A DNA stretch of 64,000 nt from JBFMFH01 sp040752275 (lineage in GTDB: Bacteria > Acidobacteriota > Vicinamibacteria > Vicinamibacterales > JAKQTR01), in the NCBI GenBank assembly GCA_040752275.1, contig JBFMFH010000002.1, positions 62,001 through 126,000 on the forward strand, in the 5' to 3' direction. Of the stretch, positions 6,708-16,800 are shown in pieces (the first letter of the stretch is position 1; each line of letters starts with the position of its first letter). Under the pieces are notes generated by a model, which saw only the letters and a list, made by a program, of their open reading frames with translations, ran no database searches and was not told the DNA's origin. A program made the translations under genes and the position numbers.

Positions 6708-7658
6708 TCACGCGAGGAGCTCCGGACGGGACACCAGCCACGCGTACTCGGCCTCGAGGCCCTTGTCCAGCGCGACCGACGGAACGAATCCGAGGTCGGC
6801 GCGGGCCTGTGTCGTGTCGGCGAAGGTGTCGCGCATGTCGCCCTTCTGTGGCGGCTCGCGACGAAGGTCCAGCTCCCGGCCGGCCAGGCCGGCCACCTTG
6901 TCGAGCACGCGATTGACCGAGACGCGGGAACCTCCACCGATATTGTATACGGCCCCTGGAACGCCCCGGCTGCCGGCCACGATGGTGGCCGAGACGGCGT
7001 CTTCGACGAAGGTGAAGTCCCGCGTCTGCTCTCCATCACCGTACACGACGATCGGCTCGGCGCGCAGCGCCGCCCTGAAGAAGCGGTGAAACCCCATGTC
7101 CGGCCGCTGGCGCGGACCATAGACGGTGAAGTACCGGAGCGACACGGTCGGCACGCCGAAGTTGACGTGGTAGAGATAGGCGAGCTGCTCGGCGGCCAGC
7201 TTGGTGACACCGTACGGCGACACCGGCCGGGGCACGGCGTCTTCGCGCATCGGGATCGGCACGAGGTCCCCGTAGACGGACGAACTCGAGGCATAGACGA
7301 ACCGCTCGAGCGGCCGGGCAGCGCTGGCCTCGAGGAGCACCTGCGTCGCCTCGACGTTGTTCACGGTGTAGACTTCGAAGTCCCGACCCCAGCTCTTGCG
7401 GACTCCCGCCTGCGCCGCGAGGTGGAAGACGTGGCTGATGCCGTCGAGGAGCCGGCCGAGATCGGCCGCCTGGATGCTGGATTCGATGAAGGTGAAGGCG
7501 GGATGCTCCCGGAGATTCCGCAGGTTGTGCTCCTTGATCGACCGGGAGTAGTAGTCCGTGAAACAGTCTATCCCGGTGACCGTTGCCCCGTGGTCGAGCA
7601 GCCGCTCGGCCAGCGTCGACCCGATGAATCCGGCCACCCCAGTGACGAGTGCGTTCAT
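6708..7658 (-). CDS. NAD-dependent nucleotide-sugar epimerase/dehydratase
   Basis: 316 aa extended short-chain dehydrogenase. The NAD-binding TGVAGFIGS (6-14) and the catalytic Y-x3-K in PYGVTKLA are in place, with the serine run YASSSSVYGD ahead of it. DYYSRSIKEHNL and the RYFTVYGPRQRPDM loop resemble UDP-glucuronate 4-epimerase/GalE relatives; substrate is most likely a UDP-hexose or hexuronate, not provable here. It interconverts nucleotide sugars in the cytoplasm for surface glycan synthesis. Its ATG overlaps the ybgC stop codon by four bases, and bamD follows 23 bases later. Confidence 0.85.
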   Translation of the reverse strand: MNALVTGVAGFIGSTLAERLLDHGATVTGIDCFTDYYSRSIKEHNLRNLREHPAFTFIESSIQAADLGRLLDGISHVFHLAAQAGVRKSWGRDFEVYTVNNVEATQVLLEASAARPLERFVYASSSSVYGDLVPIPMREDAVPRPVSPYGVTKLAAEQLAYLYHVNFGVPTVSLRYFTVYGPRQRPDMGFHRFFRAALRAEPIVVYGDGEQTRDFTFVEDAVSATIVAGSRGVPGAVYNIGGGSRVSVNRVLDKVAGLAGRELDLRREPPQKGDMRDTFADTTQARADLGFVPSVALDKGLEAEYAWLVSRPELLA

Positions 7659-8056
7659 GCAAACAGTGTCCTCACCCGCTCGGGCAGGCGTCGCAATCGG
7701 CCGGTCGCGTCCATGGCGGCGTGGATCGTGTGGCCGACGGCGGCCACGACGCCGTCCGCCTGGCGGACCACCTCGTAGTCGAACTTCACCCGGACGGGGC
7801 TCATCAGTGTGCCCCTTGTCCGAATGAGCATCACATCATCGTAGCGCGAAGGCTGCCGGTACTCACAGTGAGCCTCGATGACCGGGAGCAAGGTGCCGTC
7901 CTCTTCCATCTCCCGGTACGACCAGCCGAGCGAACGGAGCCACTCGCAGCGGCCCACCTCGAACCACGCCAGGTAGTTCGCGTAGTACACGACCCCCATC
8001 TTGTCCGTCTCGGCGTAGCGGACCCGTACGACCGCCGCTGATACAGAGCTGCTCAC
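7655..8056 (-). CDS. ybgC: YbgC/4-hydroxybenzoyl-CoA thioesterase family acyl-CoA thioesterase
   Basis: 133 aa, a single hot-dog domain. RYAETDKMGVVYYANYLAWF (13-32) contains the catalytic Asp18 of the 4HBT group and the Y-x-N helix start. The family hydrolyses short acyl-CoA or acyl-ACP thioesters; YbgC is commonly linked to the envelope Tol-Pal genes. The start is GTG (8056), overlapping the rpe stop by four bases, and the stop overlaps the epimerase ATG, so translation is probably coupled. The natural substrate is unknown. Confidence 0.85.
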   Translation of the reverse strand: MSSSVSAAVVRVRYAETDKMGVVYYANYLAWFEVGRCEWLRSLGWSYREMEEDGTLLPVIEAHCEYRQPSRYDDVMLIRTRGTLMSPVRVKFDYEVVRQADGVVAAVGHTIHAAMDATGRLRRLPERVRTLFA

Positions 8057-8748
8057 GATGGGGCAGGAGCCGCCGCGGGCCCGCGCACGGCGTCTCCTCC
8101 GGCGCGGCGGAGGGCCCGGACGGCGTCGGCGGGATCGGAGCTGCGGAAGATCGCAGAGCCAGCCACGATGATCTCGGCGCCGGCCGCGACGATCGCTCCG
8201 ATGGTCTGCGCATCGATTCCCCCGTCGACCTCAATCGGGGCGGAGCTGCCGGCTCGGTCGAGCAGCTCCCGCACCGCCCGTACTTTGGACGTGCTGCGCG
8301 GGATGAAGGTCTGGCCCCCGAAGCCGGGGTTGACCGTCATGACGAGGACGAAGTCGACGTCGCCGGCCACCTCGTCCAGGGCCGAGACGGGGGTCGACGG
8401 GTTGAGGGCAACGCCGGCGCGGGCACCGAGTTCCTTGATGAACCCGAGCGTCCGGTGCAGATGGCGCAGGACCTCCACGTGCACTGAGATCATCGCGGCG
8501 CCGGCCTTCACGAACGCCGGGATGTGCACATCCGGGTTCTCGATCATGAGGTGCACGTCGAGCGGCACCCGCGTCACGCGCTTGAGCGACGCCACGACGG
8601 GCGGCCCAACCGTCAGATTGGGGACGAAGTGGCCGTCCATCACGTCGATGTGGATGAAATCGGCACCGCCCTCCTCGGCTCGCGCCACCGCCGGGCCGAG
8701 CGACGCGAAATCCGCCGCCAGAATCGAAGGGGCGATTCGCAGACTCAT
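8053..8748 (-). CDS. rpe: Ribulose-phosphate 3-epimerase
   Basis: 231 aa TIM barrel. IAPSILAADFASLG, HIDVMDGHFVPNLTVGPPVV and VNPGFGGQTFIP are family signatures; the two catalytic Asp residues lie in IDVMDG and IEVDGGI, with metal-ligand His in HIDVMDG and VHLMIE. It interconverts D-ribulose-5-P and D-xylulose-5-P in the pentose phosphate pathway. A short Ala/Pro-rich tail follows the normal end. ATG 8748 overlaps the PASTA gene stop by four bases. In many bacteria rpe closes a def-fmt-rsmB cluster, as here. Confidence 0.95.
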   Translation of the reverse strand: MSLRIAPSILAADFASLGPAVARAEEGGADFIHIDVMDGHFVPNLTVGPPVVASLKRVTRVPLDVHLMIENPDVHIPAFVKAGAAMISVHVEVLRHLHRTLGFIKELGARAGVALNPSTPVSALDEVAGDVDFVLVMTVNPGFGGQTFIPRSTSKVRAVRELLDRAGSSAPIEVDGGIDAQTIGAIVAAGAEIIVAGSAIFRSSDPADAVRALRRAGGDAVRGPAAAPAPS

Positions 8749-9467
8749 CGACTGACCTCGATCGAGATCGGCTGGTCGGGCGTGATCTGGAACCCGGCGG
8801 GCGGGTGCTGCCGAATCACGAAGCCGCCCGGCACGCCCGGGTACGGTTGCTGGCCGACGACCGTGACCCTCAGGCCCCCGGTCCTCAACAGCTCAAGAGC
8901 CGCTTCCGCCGGCACGCCGATAAGGTCCGGCATGACGAATCCGCTTGCGAGTTCGCCCCGGTTGACGAGCAACGATACGCGCGAACTGCGGGCACCGGGC
9001 GGCGGATCCTGTGCGATGACGATGTCGGCGGGGTGGTCGGACGACCGAACATCGGCGATACGCGCGACATCAAGACCGTCCTGGCGCAGGCGGGCCTCGG
9101 CCGTCCGGTCGTTCGACCCGATGAGGCTGGGCACCAGCATGTCACGCGCCCCTTCGCTCAGCCAGACCTTGACGCTGCGGCCGTGCCGGACGGCGGAGCC
9201 CGCCGGCGGATCCTGTTGGGCGATGCGCCCCGGCGGGATTGTGGCGTCGAAGCGGCGATCCTGCTCCACGTTGAGCGAGAGGCCGAGACCCTCGGAGGTC
9301 TCGGTGGCTGCAGACAGCTCGAGGCCGACGAACGAGGGCACGCTGACGTCGCGGGCACGGATGAGCACGCGCATGGTCGCGAAGGCGAAGAGCGCGTAGG
9401 TGCCGGCCAGCGCACAGGCGAGCACGAATACGCGGCTCACGGACCAGAATCGGGCTTTCAGTGCCAC
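8745..9467 (-). CDS. Membrane-anchored PASTA-domain protein without kinase domain
   Basis: 240 aa. One N-terminal transmembrane segment (about 13-35), then three consecutive PASTA domains: 40-104 (VPSFVGLELSAA..., PPAGSAV), 110-170 (VPSLIGSNDRTA..., DPPPGA) and 177-239 (MPDLIGVPAEAA..., HPPAG). PASTA domains bind peptidoglycan or muropeptides outside the membrane. Elsewhere this locus (between rsmB and rpe) often holds PknB/PrkC, a Ser/Thr kinase whose extracellular part is PASTA repeats; here the kinase is absent. The start is GTG 9467, 14 bases after rsmB. It may be a cell-wall sensor or scaffold; function is inference from the domain alone. Confidence 0.85.
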   Translation of the reverse strand: MALKARFWSVSRVFVLACALAGTYALFAFATMRVLIRARDVSVPSFVGLELSAATETSEGLGLSLNVEQDRRFDATIPPGRIAQQDPPAGSAVRHGRSVKVWLSEGARDMLVPSLIGSNDRTAEARLRQDGLDVARIADVRSSDHPADIVIAQDPPPGARSSRVSLLVNRGELASGFVMPDLIGVPAEAALELLRTGGLRVTVVGQQPYPGVPGGFVIRQHPPAGFQITPDQPISIEVSR

Positions 9468-9481
9468 CGCTCGGCACTGTA

Positions 9482-10843
9482 CTACATCACTGCCGTGGCC
9501 GTCCCCCGCCTCCTGAGCCGGGCGGCGAAGAACGGTTCAACCGCATGCCGGTCCGGTTCGGTCTGCAGGCACCCCCTCTCGTCGAGACACGCATGGACCG
9601 ATGCAGGCACCCCGAATCGGGTCCGGCGGGGGTCATCGAGATCGAACGCTGGCGACACTCCAAGGAACATGTCGACGATGGCGCCGTTCTCCTCGGGTTC
9701 GCTCGAACACGTACTGTAGACGAGCACGCCACCTGGCCTGACGGCCCCGGCCGCGACCCTCAGCATGCGAAGCTGCCGCTCGGCGTAGGAGGGGAGATCG
9801 CCTTCTCGGCGGCGCCAGCGAACATCCGGATCGCGGCGGATGGTGCCCAGACTCGAGCACGGCGCATCGACGACGACCGAGTCGAACACGGGGCCGAAGG
9901 GCACACCCGCCTCGAGATCGAGGCGGACCACCGATGTCAGGGCACCCGCCCGGTGGAGCGCCGTGCGCAGGGTCCGCACGCGGCGCGGGCGCAGATCGGC
10001 GGCCACGAGCAACCCGGCATTCCCCATGTCCGCCGCGAACTGCGTCGCCTTGCTCCCGGGCGCCGCACACGCGTCCAGCACGCGAGTGCCAGGCGCCGCG
10101 GCGACATACGCCGCGACGATCTGCGAGCCCTCGTCCTGGACGACGAACGCGCCGGGAGCGAGCGCCGCCGCGAGGCCGGCGAGACCGGAGCGGACGACCA
10201 GGCCATCGGGCGCGTACCTGGTCGGTTCAGTGTGGATGCCCGCCGCAGCCAGGGCATCGGCCAGGCGTTCGCGCGTCGTGCACAGGCGGTTGGCGCGCAG
10301 GGTGACGGGCGGCGTGCTGTTGTTGAACGTCGCCCACGCGAGCGTGCGGTCGAATCCCATCCGCCGAACCCAGCGCTCGACGAGCCAGCGGGGATGCGAG
10401 AGCGTGACGGCCAGGTACTCCAGCCCGTCACCGGGCCCGGGAAGCGGAAGACGATGGCGGTTGCGGGCGAGGGTCCGCAGCACGGCATTCACCGCTCCCG
10501 CCGCCGATCGCCGGCCGATAGCCTTTGTGAGACTCACCGCATCGTTGACCACGGCGGCATCAGGGACCCGATGCAGATGAAGCAGCTGGTAGGCGCCCGC
10601 GCGCAGGACGTCGAGCACGTCGGAGTCGAACCGGTCGACGGTGCGGTGCCCGGCCCACGCGATCAGATGATCCAGCGCCGCCTGCCACCGCAACGTTCCG
10701 AGCACGATCTCTGTGGCCAACGCGCGGTCGCGTTCGTCGAGGAGGCGGCCTCGCTCACGCTCGAGCGCCGTCGCCACGTCCAACGGCCGGGAGTGGATGG
10801 CTCTCAGAATCGCATGTGCCGCTTGCCGCGCTGGGCCGATCAT
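9482..10843 (-). CDS. rsmB: 16S rRNA (cytosine-967-C5)-methyltransferase
   Basis: About 453 aa from ATG 10843 (MIGPARQAAHAILRAI). The N-terminal NusB-like RNA-binding region (about 1-150, with LGTLRWQAALDHLI and AVVNDAVSLTKAIG) is followed by a class I SAM methyltransferase fold: DACAAPGSKATQFA, VVDAPCSSLGTIRRDPD with the releasing Cys, and YSTCSSEPEEN with the second catalytic Cys. It methylates C967 of 16S rRNA. The frame stays open further upstream without homology, so the 124-base gap after fmt is real or partly untranslated. PASTA gene follows after 14 bases. Confidence 0.92.
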   Translation of the reverse strand: MIGPARQAAHAILRAIHSRPLDVATALERERGRLLDERDRALATEIVLGTLRWQAALDHLIAWAGHRTVDRFDSDVLDVLRAGAYQLLHLHRVPDAAVVNDAVSLTKAIGRRSAAGAVNAVLRTLARNRHRLPLPGPGDGLEYLAVTLSHPRWLVERWVRRMGFDRTLAWATFNNSTPPVTLRANRLCTTRERLADALAAAGIHTEPTRYAPDGLVVRSGLAGLAAALAPGAFVVQDEGSQIVAAYVAAAPGTRVLDACAAPGSKATQFAADMGNAGLLVAADLRPRRVRTLRTALHRAGALTSVVRLDLEAGVPFGPVFDSVVVDAPCSSLGTIRRDPDVRWRRREGDLPSYAERQLRMLRVAAGAVRPGGVLVYSTCSSEPEENGAIVDMFLGVSPAFDLDDPRRTRFGVPASVHACLDERGCLQTEPDRHAVEPFFAARLRRRGTATAVM

Positions 10844-10967
10844 GGGTAGACGCCGCCAGGATTCGGGGTCCCCACCTCGCCACCCGCGCTGTCGCGAGGC
10901 GTCGTCGTGGCAAGCGGATTCGTGGGCTTCCTCAAGGCAAGCGGGGGTCGGTTGCTTCCCACGCCAC

Positions 10968-11921
10968 TCACACGGATGCCGTGAAGGCCGCACCCGGCTG
11001 GACCGCACGCCCTGCCAAGTAGTCGCGCACGGCCATCGCTCGGCGTCCCTCGCTCTGCACGCGGAGAAGCGCGACGACGCCCAGCCCCGCCTGCACGAGC
11101 ATCCGTCCGCCCCTGGCCTCCAGGATGGTGCCGGGTGGTGAACCCGACGCAAGAACCGGATCGTGCACGCTCGTCTGCACGAGGATGAGTCGCCGCCCCG
11201 AGAGCCAGGACGAGGCCATCGGCCACGGCTGAAGCCCACGGACCCGGTTGTGAATCGACGTGGCGCTCTCGCTCCAGTCGATGGCCCCCTCGTGCTTCTG
11301 CAGGCGAGGGGCGTAGGTCGCCTGCGCCTCGTCCTGGGCCACGCACGTCGCGGCGCCGGTCGCGATGGCGTCGATGGTCGGGAGCAGGATCGTTGCGCCC
11401 AGGCGGGCCAGATCGGCCTCGACCTCGGTGCTGGTTTCGTCAGGACGGATGAGGCGGCGCGCGGTGGCGAACACGCCGCCGGCGTCCAGTGCCTGAACGA
11501 CCTGCATGATGCTCACACCGGTCTCCGCCTCGCCGTCCATGACGGCCCGGTGCACCGGCGCCGCGCCCCGGTAGCGGGGCAACAGGGACGCGTGCACGTT
11601 GACCAGGCCGAGCGGCGGCGTGTCGAGGACCACGCCCGGCAGGATCTTCCCGTACGCCGCCACGACGCCCAGATCCGCGCGCCAGGCGCGGAACGCATGG
11701 AGGAACCCGTCGTCCTTCAGACGGTCCGGCTGAAGAACCGGGAGCCCCGCCTCCGCAGCCACGTGTTTGACCGGGCTCTCGGCGACACGCTGCCCGCGCC
11801 CGCGAGGACGATCCGGCTGAGTGATCACCCCGACAACCGGGTGCGCCGACGCGAGCAGGGCCCGGAGTGCCGGCACCGCGAAGTCCGGCGTGCCGAAGAA
11901 CACGAGGCGCAGGCGCGTCAC
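10968..11921 (-). CDS. fmt: Methionyl-tRNA formyltransferase
   Basis: 317 aa from GTG 11921 (VTRLRLVFFGTPDFAVPAL), which begins the conserved formyltransferase domain and lies four bases after the def stop; an upstream extension shows no homology. LLPRYRGAAPVHRAVMDGE and the following SIMQVVQALDAG are the 10-formyl-THF transfer region, and the C-terminal domain (from about residue 205, TYAPRLQKHEGAIDW) grips initiator tRNA. It formylates Met-tRNAi; the neighbouring deformylase removes the group from finished proteins. Confidence 0.93.
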   Translation of the reverse strand: MTRLRLVFFGTPDFAVPALRALLASAHPVVGVITQPDRPRGRGQRVAESPVKHVAAEAGLPVLQPDRLKDDGFLHAFRAWRADLGVVAAYGKILPGVVLDTPPLGLVNVHASLLPRYRGAAPVHRAVMDGEAETGVSIMQVVQALDAGGVFATARRLIRPDETSTEVEADLARLGATILLPTIDAIATGAATCVAQDEAQATYAPRLQKHEGAIDWSESATSIHNRVRGLQPWPMASSWLSGRRLILVQTSVHDPVLASGSPPGTILEARGGRMLVQAGLGVVALLRVQSEGRRAMAVRDYLAGRAVQPGAAFTASV

Positions 11922-11925
11922 GGCC

Positions 11926-12435
11926 TCACCACTTGCCCTGGCGTGCGAGTCTGCGGATACGGCGCACAATCAACTCGCGCTGAATACCGCGCAGCCGATC
12001 GACGAACACGCGCCCGTCCAGGTGATCCATCTCATGCTGGAACGCGCGCGCCAGCAATTGGGTCCCCTCGACGACATGCTCCCGGCCGTCGAGGTCCACA
12101 CCCTTGACCACCGCCCGCTCCGGTCGGGCCACGGTGGCATTGAATCCCGGCAGGCTCAGACACCCCTCCTCCTCCATCTGCATCCCGTCACGTTCGACGA
12201 TCTCGGGATTGACGAACGTGAGCAGACGGCCGGATGCCCGGCCCACGGACAGATCGACGACGAAGATCCGGAGCGGTACCCCGATCTGCGGAGCGGCCAG
12301 GCCGATCCCGGGAGCCGCATACATGGTCTCGACCATGTCCCGAACCAGATCGCCGATCTCGCCCGTGATCTCCGCAACCGGCGACGCCGGCTCGTGGAGC
12401 ACGCTCTCCCCGTACTTCGTAATCGTCCGGATCAC
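11926..12435 (-). CDS. def: Peptide deformylase
   Basis: 169 aa metallohydrolase with the three family motifs: GIGLAAPQIG, EEGCLSLPG (metal Cys) and QHEMDHLDG (metal His pair and catalytic Glu). It removes the N-formyl group from nascent proteins. GTG 12435 overlaps the aroC stop (GTGA), giving the normal N-terminus IRTITKYGESVL; longer open frame upstream is within aroC and unrelated. fmt starts four bases after its stop. Confidence 0.95.
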   Translation of the reverse strand: MIRTITKYGESVLHEPASPVAEITGEIGDLVRDMVETMYAAPGIGLAAPQIGVPLRIFVVDLSVGRASGRLLTFVNPEIVERDGMQMEEEGCLSLPGFNATVARPERAVVKGVDLDGREHVVEGTQLLARAFQHEMDHLDGRVFVDRLRGIQRELIVRRIRRLARQGKW

Positions 12436-13661
12436 GCGTCGGCCGCTCCGGTGCGGTCGCGCAGCCGCTTCCAGGCCGCGGCGACCGAGACTGCGTGGGT
12501 ATCGGCGACCTCGGCAATGTGGTCGCCCCCGTACTTCTCGAGCATGGCGTCGGCCAGCACGAGAGCGACCATCGCTTCGCCGACCACCGCGGCCGCCGGA
12601 ACCGCGCAAACATCACTGCGTTCGATGGCCGCCTCGGCGGCGGTCAGCGTGGCGAGGTCGACCGAGCCAAGCGGCTTCATGAGTGTGGCGATCGGCTTCA
12701 TGTACCCACTGACGCGCAGGTCCTCGCCGTTTGTCGTGCCACCTTCGAGTCCTCCGGCGTTGTTGGTGGGGCGAACCACCAATCTGGTCCCCGGTGATTC
12801 GGCGTCGTCCGCCGCCACCTCGATGGGATCGTGCACCCGGGAGCCCGGCAATCCGGCGACATCAGGCCCGAGGCCGATGCCCACCGCCTTGATGGCGGGA
12901 ATCGACATCAGCGCCTGGGCAAGGCGTCCGTCCAAACGCCGGTCCCACTGGGCGTAGCTGCCGAGGCCCGGCGGCACCCCGGTGGCGACGACCTCGAACG
13001 CTCCGCCCAGTGTGTCTCCGGCTGTCTGCGCCCGGTCGATCGCGGCAATCATCGCCGACTCGACGCCGGCGTCGACACAACGCGTCGGAGACTCCGGGGG
13101 AAGCGCGGCGATGCGGTCGAAGGACACCGTGTGCGGCGCGCCGAGGGCCACGCCGCCAATATCGAACACGTGGCTCGCGAGGCGAACCGAGAGGCAGCCC
13201 AACAACTGCCGCGCCACCGCGCCGGCCGCCACACGCGCGGCCGTCTCGCGGGCGCTGGCTCGCTCGAGGACGTTACGGAGATCCCCGTGGCCGTACTTCA
13301 GGGCGCCGGCGAGATCGGCATGGCCCGGACGAGGCCGTGTCACCGGTGCTCGCCGGGCGCCTCCGGCGCCTTCCGGAGGCTCACGGTCCGGATGCATCGT
13401 GAAGGACCAGTTGACCCAGTCCCGATTGGGAATCAACAGTGACAAGGGGGAGCCCAGGGTCGTGCCGTGCCTGACCCCCGCCAGCACGACCGGGGCGTCG
13501 GCTTCAATCGACATGCGTCGGCCGCGGCCGTATCCGCCCTGGCGGCGCCGGAGATCCCTGGTGATGGCGTCGACGTCGATCTCGAGTCCGGCCGGAAGGC
13601 CGTCGAGGATGACGACCAACGCCTGGCCATGCGACTCGCCGGCTGTGAGAAAACGCAGCAT
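12432..13661 (-). CDS. aroC: Chorismate synthase
   Basis: About 409 aa. It eliminates phosphate from EPSP to give chorismate using reduced FMN. Signatures are MLRFLTAGESHGQALVVI at the start, RRQGGYGRGRRM, SARETAARVAAGAVAR, and near the C-terminus RPTNNAGGLEGGTTNGED. ATG 13661 matches the family start; an in-frame ATG at 13673 is possible. TATACA (13674-13679, minus strand) is a good -10 so close to the ATG that the transcript may have an extremely short leader. It heads the nine-gene minus-strand run and is separate from the aromatic supra-operon at 24-35 kb. Confidence 0.93.
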   Translation of the reverse strand: MLRFLTAGESHGQALVVILDGLPAGLEIDVDAITRDLRRRQGGYGRGRRMSIEADAPVVLAGVRHGTTLGSPLSLLIPNRDWVNWSFTMHPDREPPEGAGGARRAPVTRPRPGHADLAGALKYGHGDLRNVLERASARETAARVAAGAVARQLLGCLSVRLASHVFDIGGVALGAPHTVSFDRIAALPPESPTRCVDAGVESAMIAAIDRAQTAGDTLGGAFEVVATGVPPGLGSYAQWDRRLDGRLAQALMSIPAIKAVGIGLGPDVAGLPGSRVHDPIEVAADDAESPGTRLVVRPTNNAGGLEGGTTNGEDLRVSGYMKPIATLMKPLGSVDLATLTAAEAAIERSDVCAVPAAAVVGEAMVALVLADAMLEKYGGDHIAEVADTHAVSVAAAWKRLRDRTGAADA

Positions 13662-13824
13662 CCCGGCGGCCATTGTATACGAACTATTTGCACCATCGGC
13701 ACCGCCTCTGGCTGCGCCATCGTCGATCGCGGCCAAATGGCGCGCCTCTCGAGCCGGAGCCGTTCTTGCACGGGCACAACGCATGAGGCCGACACACGTC
13801 ACCGGCGGCCGGGGGGTGCCCGCG

Positions 13825-16800
13825 ATGGTCATGAACCGGTTCCTCCTCCGGCCGCAACGTGCCGCGTTGGACCTCGCGACCGGATCTCGGGTCTGGATCA
13901 CGCGCCGCAGCATTGACCAAGGGGAGGGGCCGACGGCGGCGTGCCTCGCGGGCCGGATCGCCGCGCTCGTTCATCCTGCCCTGGCCAGGCTGGTGGACTT
14001 TGGCGCCGATGGCTGCGGCGGCTGGATCGAGGCGTGGGATCTGGACGGTTCGGACCCGCGCTGGGCCGGAGCCGCGCAGCGGACCGAGGAGGCCGTGGCG
14101 TGCGCCCGGCGCGCCCTCGGAGTCGTCGGGTGCCACCTGGTTCCCGGGGCCCGCATCCACGTGCGCACGATCGCCGGGAGGCCTGTCGTCGTGCCGACCT
14201 CGGGCACCACAACCCTCGAAGAGGGGCCCGAGCCCGACAGCGGCCGGGTGGAGCGCACAATCGCCGCCGGCATTGCCGTCACGCGGCGCGTCCCTGCTGA
14301 GTACGAGGGTCTCGTCGACCTGCTCGACAGCTCGGACGCCTCGGGACCGCAGACGCTGAAGGTGGCGGCAAGCGCCGGAAGCGGCGTCACGACGCTGTTC
14401 GAGATGATCGCGGCGGCGGCACGCTGCCGCGGATGGGTACCGGTGTCGGGTCGTCTCATCGACGCTCTGGATGGTGTCGAGATGGGCGCCGACCTGGCGG
14501 TGTTGCTCCGCACACGCCACGTCCTCGTCCTGCAGGACCTGAGAGCCGCCGGATCGGCTGAACGCCGGCGGCGAGGTAATGCCCTCGCACGGTTCCTGGG
14601 TGGGCTGGATGCCGGCGGGGGCCGGCCGCACTTGACGCTTGTGGCGTCGGAGTGGCCCGCCGGACCCGGTCTGCGGCTCTCGCCATGGTCCGAGGCGGCA
14701 CTGGCCAGGCTCGCGCACAACCTGGACCTGCCTGGGCCGGAGTGGACCAGGCGGCTCGACGCCGCCCTGCGCCGGGCAGGCGGCCGGCCCGGCGCCTTCG
14801 TACGCGCGCTCGGGCTTGGGACTGCCCGCCATCCGGAGGTGCCGTACGCCCGGCGTTCCGGTATCCCGACCGTGGTCCGGGAAGACCAGCCGGGGGCGGG
14901 GCCATATGCCCGCGGACGGGCGGACCCTGGAATGGTGCGGGCGCGCGAACAGGCCCGGACGGGCCTGTCGCTTGCCGGCCGAGGACGACATGCGGACGGC
15001 GCCCGGGTCCTTCAAGGGGCGCTCGGTGCCATGGAACGCCGCGGCGCCGACCTCGATGCCGGCTGGACCGCCCTGGCGCTCGCCCGGATCCTCTGGCGGC
15101 GAGGGTGGCTCGACCAGTCGCGCGCCGCCCTGCGCCGGACGCACGAGCACTTCACCCGTGCTCACGAGACCCGCGGGATGATCGCCGGGCTCGTGCTCCA
15201 GGCTTGGGTGGCTATGCACGACGACCGGCTGGCCGAAGCCGAGTCCCTGCTCCTGACCGCCCGGGCCGCCGCCGATCACGCCGCTTGTGACGCCCACCGG
15301 GCGGCGGCGGCCGTCTCGCTCGCCCTGTGCCACCGGTGGCAGGACCGGTGGGCGGAGGCCGCGGCGGCGCTGGACGGCCTTCCGGGAGCCTCGGGCGCGG
15401 CCGGGGTGGTCGCCGACGGCCCGGCGTCGGAGATGGTCTACGCGCCGGTGTCTCCGGAAGGGGAGAAGAGTCCACTGCCGGTCGGCTGCCCGTTTGCCGT
15501 TGCGCAGGTGCTTCGGGCGCTCGTGGCGTGCGGTTGCGGCGATGTCGGGAGGGCCGCCAGGGACCTGCATGCGCTGCGGGACTCGATTCCAGCGGGAGCC
15601 CTCTCGTCCCAGGGCTGGTTCGTCGATTCGGTGGCGCTGCGGGTCCACGGTGCGCTCGGTGACAGGGAGGCCATCACACGAGCGCTCGGCCGCGGTATCG
15701 CGCTGGCTCGCTCGTCACGCGAGCCGCTGGGCGCGTTGGAGCTGCGCGTGGCCCATGCCGAGGCGTTGCTCGACGCCGGCGACTCCAGAGCGTTTGGCGC
15801 CGCGCTGGCCCGGCTCGGCCGCTGGCGGCGCGCCCGAATCCCGGCCCTGCACCGCCGGAGGATCGACGCGCTCGAGCAGGGAAGGCTGGAGCCCAGGACC
15901 GTCGGGCCGCCTGGACCCTCTCCGTTTGCCCACCCCCAGGCGCTCTCGGTGCTGGCGGCATGCCGGGAGGGTGCCGACGAGCGGGAGCTCATCAACCGGG
16001 TGTCCGATGGCGTCCGCAAGACGCTCGGTGCGCACGCGGTCACGGTCTTTGGGGCGGCGGAGGGCGTTCCCGACGTGCTCGGGCGCGCGGGCGCAGCGGC
16101 ATCAGCGCCGCGTGCGTCGATGGTGACCCGCGTTCTCGCCTGCGATCTGGCCATCGCTCCTGAGCGCACCGCCCTGGGCGTCGAAGCCGCAGTCCCGATT
16201 CGGTACGGCGGCCTCACCGTCGGCGTCGTTCACGTCCGGTGGACCGCGCTGGGACGGCCCGAGCCGTCCGCGGTGCGGGCAGCGCTGACGGCGGCGGCCC
16301 TCGCGCTCGCGCCCGCGGTTCGGGTCCGGCTGGATGTCCGCCGGGAAGCCGACCGTGCCGCCGAGCCGCAGGACGAACTCCTCGGACACAGTGAGGCCAT
16401 CGAGAAGGTCCGGGCCCACGTGCGCTCCGCGGCCGCCACCCCGTTTCCGGTGCTCGTGCAGGGGGAGAGCGGGACCGGCAAGGAACTGGTGGCCCGAGCC
16501 CTGCACCGCGCCAGCCCCAGACGCGGCCGGCGGTTCTGTGCGGTCAACTGCGCCGCGCTCGGCGACGAGCTGTTCGAGGCCGAGCTGTTTGGACACGCGC
16601 GCGGGGCGTTCACCGGAGCCGTCGCCGAACGAGCCGGGCTGTTCGAGGAGGCCGACGGAGGCACGCTGCTCCTCGACGAGGTCGGCGAACTCTCACCGCG
16701 GGCGCAGGCCAAGCTGCTGAGGGCGATTCAGGAAGGCGAGATCCGGCGGATCGGAGAGAACGTCGACCGCCGTGTCGACGTTCGGATTGTCGCCGCCACG

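Noticed and set aside
13684..15648. Open frame of 654 codons antisense to the sigma-54 activator
   Set aside because: Pro/Arg/Gly-rich shadow without recognisable domains, fully inside a well-supported gene.
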